This document shows, piece after piece, positions 1 through 9,896 of a stretch of 64,000 nt of DNA. How positions within the stretch are numbered: the first letter of the stretch is position 1; every line of letters starts with the position of its first letter. This DNA comes from Hypomesus transpacificus. Lineage: Eukaryota > Chordata > Actinopteri > Osmeriformes > Osmeridae. Under the pieces are notes generated by a model. It was not told the origin of the DNA. It did no database searches and saw only the letters and a list, made by a program, of their open reading frames with translations. Made by a program: the position numbers and the translations under genes. The stretch covers positions 62,001 through 126,000 of the forward strand of contig NW_025813779.1 in assembly GCF_021917145.1 (NCBI RefSeq), read 5' to 3'.

Positions 1-187
1 GAGAGGGGGAGGAGAGGGGGAGAGGGGGGGGCGAGAGAGGGGGAGAGGGGGGGCGAGAGAGGGGGAGGAGAGGGGGGGGCAAGAGAGTCAGAGACACCAC
101 CCCTCCAGCCCCCTACTTCCCCAGATTCTCTCCTTTTCTCCCTCACACCCCAATCTCCATCTGCTCTGCTTACGCCTCCCTCTCCCT

Positions 188-261
<74 letters not shown>

Positions 262-663
262 CCTCCCTCTCCCTCTCCCTCTCCTCTCCCTCTCCCTCCT
301 CCTCCCTCTCCCTCTCCCTCTCCTCTCCCTCTCCCTCTCCCTCTCCCTCCCCCCTCCCCCTCCCCCTCTCTTTCTCCCTCCCCCTCTCTCTCCCCTCTCC
401 CTCTCCCTCTCTCTCCCTTCCCCTCTCTCTCCCTCCCCTTCTCTCTCTCCGTCCCTCCCTCCCCCCCTCTCTCTCCTCTCCCCCTCTCTCTCCCTCTCTC
501 TCCCCTCTCTCTCCCTTCCCCTCTCTCTCCCTCCCCTTCTCTCCCTCCCTCCCCCCTCTCTCTCCCTCCCCCCTCTCCCTCCCTCCACCTCTCCCCTCTC
601 TCTCCCTCCCCCTCTCCCTCCCTCCACCTCTCCCTCTCTCTCCCTCCCCCCCTCCCTCTCTTC
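1..663. repeat. CT-rich microsatellite tract
   Basis: Almost pure pyrimidine on the plus strand from about 175 to 660, with a GA-rich and a mixed lead-in. It is built of (TC)n, CCCTCT and CTCCCTCC variants. It lies just beyond the ash1l stop codon, so it would be in the ash1l 3' UTR or flank. I see no poly(A) signal in it. The Glu/Gly/Arg reading frames it generates are compositional artefacts. Confidence 0.95.
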
Positions 664-2202
664 TCATGCTCGCTTTAGTTTCAGGAGCAGTGTGTTCAGA
701 CGTTCCCTCTGCTGTTCCCTCCTGTGCACCTCCTCCTCCCCCGCTCCTCCTGCATCCTCCTCTTCTGTGATCAGGCTTCCGTTCTGCTGGGACAGACAGG
801 CAGACAGCTTGTTGTCATGTGCACAGGTGTTGTTCACAAGGCTTGATGTGTCACCAGGCGTTGTACTCACATGGGGCCTGGCACAGAGAGAGGGAGGGGG
901 TCTTAAAGCGGGGGGCGTTGGTGGACACAACCTCCTTTACCTCCATTGGCTGACCTGTTGGGTTAAAGGTCAGGTGGTTTCTGTTTAGTGAAGGAGGGAA
1001 AGTGACACAGGATGGAAGGACACTGCAGCCACTGTGAGTGTCGACCTGTCTACTGTCTGCTGTCTGTCTGCTGTCTGCTGTGTGCTGTCTGCTGTGCTCA
1101 ACTCAATGTTACATGGAAATTCAGCTTTATGGTTAACAGGAAAAGCTGACATCAGGATATGACAGAAATGGGAAAACATTTATTTCTGCGGTCAGAAATC
1201 TGCTATGTTTGCCAATTTGAATATGATTATGGGTAACGATGCAGTGCAAATGGTGCACACACACACACACACACACACGCTGTGACTACCTCGTCAGTTA
1301 CACAGAAGCCAAAATAAGCACCAAACTCACAAAAGAAAACTTGAATTTTAAAAGAAACATAGCGACACACACAAACACCTACAGAAACAAAAACAAACAC
1401 ACACACTTGCTTCATGGACCTGACTTGATGCTGCTGTCGTCTCTGGACCCTCCGGCGCAGTCAAGATCTCCTTCCCTCTCTCCTTCCCTCTCTCCTTCCC
1501 TCTCTCCTTCCCTCTCTCCTTCCCTCTCTCCTTCTCTCCCTCTGTCTCTCCTCAGCCGCAGTTGTCTCTCTCGTATCTGCTCCCTGTTCCTCAGCAGGAA
1601 CACACGGTGTTTCAACACAAAACACCTACCAGTGAGAGAGAGAGAGGGAGAGAGAGAGAGGGGAAGAGAGGGGAAGAGAAGTAGGGAGAGAGAGAGAGGG
1701 AGAGAGAAAGAGAGAGAGAGAGAGAGGGGGAGAGAGATAGGGAGAGGGAAAAATGAGAGACAGTTAACCACCGTTTCCAGCAGACAGAGGGAGATAGAAT
1801 TACTACTACTATTAATAATAGATGATAATGGTACATTGGCATTGACTATATAGGACATGTATTCAGTAGGTGTGACAGTGTTTGTGATGTGTCTGTGTTG
1901 TCTGTGTCACCTCTCACTGCTGGTCACGGGCTCCAGATCCAGATGAGGGAAGATGGTGGTGATGTCAGCGGAGCTCCCCTGTTGGGAGGGAGGAGGACAA
2001 GTCTTAGAACACAGACACCATACAGGAGATACAGGGTCCTGGTACACTACTACAGTGAAGAACAGACATCTTGTCCCTTACGTTGGTGAGGGGGCGAGGG
2101 GACATGGGTCTGTCCTTTGGACGGCCTGGTGAAGAGACAAAGACAGATGAGTGAGGGAGAGAGAGAGAGAGAGGGAGAGAGGAAGAAAGGGGGAGAGGGA
2201 GG

Positions 2203-2250
<48 letters not shown>

Positions 2251-5200
2251 CAGGGAGTCCCTCATAAAGTGCAGTGAGGGAGCCACTCACAGAAGGATCT
2301 CTTCCTGTGCACGGGGGCGTCAGGGGCGTGGTGAAGCTGCAACACAGACACACCTCCTCGTCACTCAGGGGAACACAGCTGAAAGGCCCTCCTGCCCTGG
2401 GCCCCCCTGCCCTGGGCCCCCCTGCCCTGGGCCCCCCTGCCCTGGGCCCCCTGCCCCCGGGTCCCCCTCGCTCCTGGCTCCTACCTGCCGGTGCCTCCAG
2501 AGCCACATGATGTCATAGGGCAGCTGGAAGTCTACCCTCTTCAGTCTCAAGTACTGCCCTGCAAGGAGAGACAGAGAGAGACACACAGAGACACACAGAG
2601 ACAGACAGAGACAAAGACAGAGAGAGAAGGCAGCAAATAAATTAAGAGAATATGACATTTGGTAACAAACCATCACCCACCTACCCTCACCCTCACCCTC
2701 AAGCTCCACCCTCCACCCTCATGCTCCACCCTCACGCTCCACCCTCCACCCTCACGCTCCACCCTCATGCTCCACCCTCACGCTCCACCCTCATGCTCCA
2801 GCATCATGCTCCACCCTCACGCTCCACCCTCATGCTCCACCCTCACGCTCCACCCTCACGCTCCACCCTCCACCCTCATGCTCCACCCTCACGCTCCACC
2901 CTCATGCTCCACCCTCACGCTCCACCCTCACGCTCCACCCTCCACCCTCATGCTCCATCCTCACACTCCACCCTCCACCCTCACCCTCCAACTCACCCTC
3001 ACGCTCCACCCTCACCCTCCACTCACCCACGTTTGAGGGAGCAGGCAGCAGGCTGTAGTCCCTGTCTCCTGGGTCGTCCTCCTCCTCCCTGTCTCCACTC
3101 CCCTGCAGGGGGCTGCACAGCAACCAGGCTTTACCCCTCTTTACTCTGTACCTCGCTCCATGTGGGTTTGGGTGTCAGGATTTGTGAGTGTGTGTGTGTG
3201 TGTGTGTGTATGCCATCTAAACTCACTCTGTAGTTTTGTAGTCATCTGAGTAAAGCCCCGCCCTCTGAAACGTCTTCCTGGGAGGCCCGCCCACCCTCTC
3301 ATCCAATTGGTGGGACGGAGTTTGGGGCGATGCCTGGCTAGGCTCTGATTGGCCGGTGCATACTGAGGAGGCGTAGCTCCCTGGCTTCCCTTCGCCAGAA
3401 CTAAGAGACAAGAAGGAAGACGGAGAGAAAGAGACGACAGACAGAGAGAGAGAAAAGAGAGAGAGAGAGAGGCACTGGTTTAGCACACAGTGCTGTAAAC
3501 CGTGTGTTAATATAATACATGGGCATAATCATTTAGACTGAAAGTATTAGATGCGTATTACAATAACAAGCCCCTTGTAAATATGACTTAATCCACAAGA
3601 CTGACAGGTGAGAGGCTGTACCTAGGGAGACAGGGAGAATCAGCTCTCCTCCTCTTCCGGCCTCTCTTCCTCCTCGCCTGTAGCACCGCCTCCTCCTCCT
3701 CCTCCACTGCATCCCTCCCTCCTCCTCTCTCTCCTCCTTCTCTTTCCCTGCTGGGGGCCTCCGGGGGCTCTGGGGAGGGGGGGGGATCCCGTGGGGGGGG
3801 CCATGGGGTGTTTCCGGGGCCTCCCAGGCCCCCTCCTCCTGCCCTCCACGCTGCCCAGGGGGCCACGCTGCTGTTTTTGCCCCCTGCTGGAGACAGAGAG
3901 CTGCCCGCCGCACCAGGGAGCAGGCCCTAGAGCTGAGGGGGGAGAGGAGAGGGAGGGAGGGAGGCGGGGGGGGGAGAGGTGAGAGGGGGGGGGGGGGGAG
4001 AGAAAAGGTGGGGGGGGCCAGATGGGAGTGAGTGATATAAGCAGCAGGCTGAGATGTGGTCAGTCATGAGTCACAGACATTTCCAGAAACGAGGTGAGTC
4101 ACGACATTTCCTCTCTACTAACGGCAATCCTGACCATGACCAGCCGGCTTTCTGGGAAAAGCAATAAGAACATAGCAGGCCAACCACACACACCCACACA
4201 CAGTATCCTTCCTGTTATATTACATGTAGACTACATCTTGTGGAATGCACAGAGACTACCGTCATGCACACAAGAGAGACATTAGATGGACTGTGTGCGT
4301 GTGTGTGTGTGTGTGTGGAGGGAGGTGGCCATGTGTCTGTGTGGGCTCTGTTAAGTCACATGTGTGTTTGGTTAGATGATCTGCTGCTCTGTCTCCCCTC
4401 TCTCGAAAACAACATGCTCTCTTCATGTCCTCGCCTTTTCTCACTATCCCTCCATCCATCACTTTTCCTTGGGTCATCAATTGCTTTTTTCCCTTCATTT
4501 TTCCTGTCCTGACAACATTGACCACTTTTTCCTTCTTCCATTTCGCTCCGACAACTCCCCGCTTGGCCGGAGGAGACAGTCAGGTCTTTAAATAGACGTT
4601 GTGGTGGTTAACTAATGACCGTGTTCACTTGGTAGCCCCAGGCTCCAGCATCGCAGTACGCTACGCGAAGGGAACATTTCAAAGATGGCTGGCAGATCTC
4701 CACTGCCAATCTGGCACCATGAGGTTTTTCAAAAAGAACGGCAGAGAATGTGTTTGCCTGAATGTGTGAGGGTGTGTATCTAGGAGTGTGTGAGGGTGTA
4801 TATATAGAAGTGTGTGTCTCTTGGAGTGTGTGAGTGTGTGTGTGTGTGTGTGTATCTAGGACCATCCATCTGAGTGAGTGGAAGCAGCACACATGCACGT
4901 CCTGCGTCCTGCAGTGGAGATGTGAGCAGCGCTGTGTGAACACAGCTGTGCTTCCTCTCCAGTCTGACAGGGTGGACAGGAGTCCTTCAGGCCAGACCCA
5001 GCCTGGCAGCGTCTCTAACAGAGACTCTCTCACCATCACACCTCTCCTGCCTGTAGACCCTTCCACACAGGCTGAAACCCACCCAGGATAACAAACATTG
5101 CTGCCTCTTTTCTGGAAATGAGAGTTGGCGTGTCTCACCTGCTCCCCTCCTGTCCGTCCACGATGGGCCCTCCCTCCTCTGTGACACGCCTCCGCTCCCT

Positions 5201-8200
5201 GGCTTCCCATTGGCCGCCCCGGTCCTCGCGTCCCTCCCTCCAGCCACGATAGCGGTGAAGAGGTTGGTGTGTGTTGGGGGTGGGGAGGAACTGTACAGGT
5301 GTGTCTCCTCCTCTCTGGAGGACCCCCCCAGTGCACCTGTCCACCGGCCCCCTGTGGAGGCCACCCAGGAGGGAGCAGGGGGCCTGAGCCCCCCCAGGCC
5401 CCCCCTCTTCAGCCAGCTGCCACCAAACGAGGACAGGTGAGAGGAGCCCAGCCCCGGGCATGTGAGCGACGTGTTCTTAAGCCTCTCCGCCGAGGACGAG
5501 GACGATGAAGAGGCTGTGTTAGCGGCGGCGGAGGGGGACTCCTTTCCATTCTTGAGTCGCCACGGCGACCCCACTGACCCCACGCTTCTGCCCCCTCTTC
5601 TTCTCGCCTCCTCGGAGCCCCTTGTGAACTCTGACCTCGGCTGCTCCTCCTCCTCCTCTTCCAGCTCCCCCTCGGCCCAGCGCTCGCCGGCGCGGTGCCG
5701 GTGCTTACGGTGTTTGTGTTTGTGTTCTGTCCTGCCGCAGCCACAGACGGTGTGACCGGGAGGAAACCCAGCACGTCCCCCTCCCTCCCCCTCGCCCTCA
5801 CCCCTCAGCTCCCCCTCCCTGGGCAGGCGGCTCCTCCTGCGGTGGAAGCGGGCGGGGTTGAGGAGCAGGTGGGGGTGCTGGGGGTGGTGGGGGGTGTACT
5901 GGTGAGGGGGCGGCAGGGGGAAGGAGGGGTGGAGGTGGGGGTACAGGCCGGGGGCGGGGTAGCCCCTGTACAAGCCCAGGTCGTCCACGGCCTCCTGGAA
6001 CTTGGAGGAGCAGCCGCAGTGTCGCCGGTCGGCCTTCCTGCAGTGGAGCGACTGGCAGGGGTGCAGGGGGTGGGGGGGATACGAGGAGGGGTGGGGGGGA
6101 TACGAGGAGGGGTGGGGGGGGGTACGAGGAGGGGTGGGGGGGGTACGAGGAGGGGTGGGGGGAGTAGAAGCCGTTCAGGTTGATCCTGTAGACGTTGGAT
6201 CGGACGTGATGCTGGGAGGAGGAGTGGTGTCTCCTGCCCCCCGGGCCCCCCCCGCCCCCCTCGTAGCTTTGCCCCTGTCCTGCTCTGGCCCATCCACGGC
6301 GCCCAATGTGGACCTCGCTGAACTGGCCAATCAGGTCCTCCAGCTCCGACAGGAAGGCGGGGTCGTGCGAGAGCAGGTGTTGCTGCTGGTGTTTCCTTTT
6401 GTGTTTGTTTTTCAGCCTCTTCAGGGAGTTTTGCCCCAGGCAGGGGCAGAACTCCAGCTGTGTGCACTGGCAGGTGCAGAGGCAGGAGCACGGGGAGAGG
6501 CAGTCGTAGCCTCTCCGTCTGTGTCTGTGTCTCTCTCTCTCTCGGTGGCGCTCCGTACCTGTCACGGGGTGGGCGTGTCTGAGGAGGGGGGAGCCTGTCA
6601 CGGGGTGGGCGTGTCTGAGGAGGGGGGAGCCTGTCACGGGGTGGGCGTGTCTGAGGAGGGGGGGAGCCTGTCACGGGGTGGGCGTGTCTGAGGAGGGGGG
6701 AGCCTGTCACGGGGTGGGCGTGTCTGAGGAGGGGGGAGAGGGGGGAGGACACAGAGGCAGGGTGGTCCAGTACCGCTGACGAGGGTCCCCTCTGACCCCC
6801 GAGCCCCGCCCCTAGCCTTGTGACCTCTAGGATCCTCCTGAACATGGCCCCCCCGCCTCGCCCCCCCCTCCTCTCTCTGCGCTCCGAGGTGCTGTTGTTG
6901 TCCGTGCCGATGCCACTGTCGCTAGGCAACGTCTCCTCGCTGAGCGTCTCGCTGACGGGCGAGGGCGTGGCCTCTTTGAGGTGGGCGGGGGAGGCTGCTG
7001 GGTGGTGGGGGGGGATGGAGAGCTTGCAGGACGGGTGGTGGAAGGGGAAGTGGTGTCGACCTCGACAAGGACAGCTCCTCTTGGCGAAGGCAGAGAAGGA
7101 GGAGAAGAAGGAGGAGAAGGGGATGCTCCGGGGGGAGGTGCAGGAGGAGGAGGGGGAGGGCAGGGAGAAGGGGTGAGGGAAGAGGAGAGAGGATGTGGGC
7201 TCTGTGAGGCTGCCTTCACTGTAGGGGCTCTGAGCTCCACTGGAGTGGGTGAGGGAGGGGGAGGGGAAGGGATGGGGCTGGGGAGAGGAGAAGAGAGGCG
7301 GGCCGGGGAGACTGGAGAACAGGCCTGGCTGAGGAGCCGGGTTAGCAGAGAGCACTTTGGGCTTCCGTCCTCTCCTCTTCCCCATGTAGATGGTTCCTCT
7401 CTTGCTCACGTTGATCTGAGGGCCCAGTTTCCCCCCGAAGGAGCACGACAGGCTGGACAGAGTGTGTGATGGGACAGATCCACAGGTCTGTCTTACACCT
7501 CCCGGGGAGGTCTCTCCCCCCTCCTCTCCTCCCCTCCTCCCCTCCCTCCCCCCAAACCCAGACAGGATGTGTCTGGCGAGCCCCCTCCTCTTCCTCTTCT
7601 TCATCTCCCCGATGATCCTGCGGATGTTCAACTGCCTGCTCCTTCTCTGCCCCTTCTCTGTCCCCTCAGAGGGGGGCAGGGCGCTCATCTGCCCCTTCTC
7701 TGTCCCCTCAGAGGGGGGCAGGGCGCTCATCTGCCCCTTCTCTGTCCCCTCAGAGGGGGGCAGGGCGCTCATCTGCCCCTTCTCTGTCCCCTCTGAGGGG
7801 GGCAGGGTGCTCCTCTGGTCCTGGGACTCTGGGCCGGGGGTTAGTCGCTTGGGGCGCCCTCGCTTCCTGGCAGTGGGGCTGGAGTCTGAGAGGCTGGTGG
7901 GGGCTGGGAGGCTGGTGGGCTCTGGCCCGATATCCAGCACTCGGTCCAACACAGGTGGCTCCGGAGCCTCGACGTACCCGAGGAGCTCTTCGGCTGGGGT
8001 GGGTTTGGAAGACCGCCTGGGTGGTGGGGGTTCATCAACGCTCGGTGTCCGGGATTTGGTGCAGACTTTTTTGGGGGCCTTGGCCGATGGGTGTTTAGAT
8101 GCCGCCAGGGGGCTGGGGTCGCAGGTCATCAAATGGGTCCAGGTGGGCGATGGAGGCTGGCCTGCTGGCCGGGGTTTGAGAGAGGTGGAGAGGGGGAAGG

Positions 8201-9800
8201 AGCTGGAGGGTGGGGGGAGAGGAGGACCGTGGTGGGCTTCACCTGTGGGATGGTTGGAGGCCTTAGAGGAGGGCTTCAGGGGGGCGTCCAGGGGGGCGTC
8301 TCGGTGGGGGTCCAGAGGGGCCTCCTCCAGCCTCTGTGCCCGGTTCACCAGCCTGGTCCAACTGGGACGCCTCGCCTTACGCTTCTTCAGCGGCCGGCTG
8401 TCCTGGTCTGGGGGCGGGGTGGGGGGGCGGGCCGAGAGGGGGGGGGGCGGGGTCGCAGGGGGGAGGGGGGGAGGGGGAAGACGAGCTGACCCCGGAGAGG
8501 GTTTCGTCTGGTCCGTCACACGATGGATCAGATGCTGCTGTCTGTCCGGGCTGCTGTGTGTCTGTCTGGGGGGCTTCACCTGAGTCTGCTGCTCCTGCAG
8601 GGTCAAAGGTCAGACTGGGTGGGGCTGTATGATCGGAGGCCCCCCTGTGGACGTCTGGGCTGGGCTTACCCTCCCTCCTCCTCCTCTCATCCCTCTCCGT
8701 TTCGTCCTTCAGACTGGGGTCTCTCCCCCGCTCCTCCTTCCCTCTGTCATCACGTCCCTTCCTCCCCTTCTTTTTCTTGGAGCCTAGCTCCTTCCCTCTC
8801 TCACTCTGTCCCATTTCATCCTTTCCTTTCAGGTGTCTCGACTTCTTCTCCTTCCCTTTCTCTTTCTTGGACTTGTCCTTCTTGGCTCGTTCCTTCTCCA
8901 GAGTGGGCGGGGTGGATGAGCGCTGCGTCAGAGCCGTGTGGCCGGAGCCAGGGGGCTCGGAGGGGGAGGGGGAGCATGGACGGTCTGTGGGGACGTTCTG
9001 GGTCAGAGCCTCCTCGGATGGGGGGATGTTCTGGGTCAGAGCCTCCTCGGATGGGGGGCTCGGCCCGGCGCTCGCAACTGCAGGGGCAGGCGATGAGGAA
9101 GAGTTTTGTTTTCGACCTTTGACCTTAGCGGACTTTGAGGGGCGAGGGGTAACGGCGGATGAGACGGCCCCCGCCCTCCCTGTAGGAGCCATAGCGTCTG
9201 GAAGGTGTGAAGGTGGCATGCAGACCCCGTCTCCGTGCCTCCCAGGCCTCTCCGCTGAGGGGGGCAGGGGGGGGGAGGCAGGGGGGCCGAAGGGCTTCAT
9301 GGGGGGTGAAGGGGCCAAGCTGCAGTTGGAAACCTTCTCAGGAGGAACATCCGACTTCACCTCAGTCTTGTTTGCCCGCTTGAGAGGAACCTGCAGATGG
9401 AGAAACGTGTTACAGACAACACACGTTACTGTGACAACACACGTTACTGTGACAACACACGTTGCTGTGACAACACACGTTACTGTGACAACACACGTTG
9501 CTGTGACAGCTCCTGTATGTCCAGTCACATGAGTGAAGACCTACAGCGCCCGGGGAAAACAAGTCCTTCCTAAGTAGGGCTGATTACTCACCTGCATGCT
9601 GAAAGGATGGTAGAGGACACAAAGACAAAAGCAGGGGAGGTAAAGGAGGGCAAATGAGGGGGGAGGAGAGAGAGGGGAGCTGATGGAGACAGAAATGGGG
9701 TTTCCAGGAGAAAGAAGAGACACAGAGAGCGGGAGATTGAAAGAGAAAGAGAGAGAGAGGGAGAGAGAGATAGAGAGAGAGAGAAAGAGGGAGAGAGAGA

Positions 9801-9896
<96 letters not shown>

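Larger units (their letters stand above)
5139..9390 (-). other. ash1l: ash1l giant exon with three frame changes
   Basis: The acceptor is at 9391-9396 and the donor (GTGAGACA) at 5138-5131; the first codons read [11 protein letters not shown]. Family landmarks appear in order but in three frames. Frame 1 runs from 9390 to about 8450. Frame 2 then carries [16 protein letters not shown], the AT-hook region [19 protein letters not shown] (about 7400-7370) and [15 protein letters not shown]. Frame 3 from about 6660 carries [17 protein letters not shown]. From about 6100 to the donor the frame is again frame 1 ([17 protein letters not shown]). The three shifts have the same sign and add to zero modulo three, so exon phase is unchanged. 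All lie in G/C homopolymers. The exon encodes mostly disordered, Pro/Ser/Lys-rich sequence. Confidence 0.8.

Noticed and set aside
88-667. Glu/Gly/Arg-rich reading frames of 165-179 codons
   Set aside because: Entirely within a CT/GA microsatellite tract, overlapping in different frames, no splice or start context.
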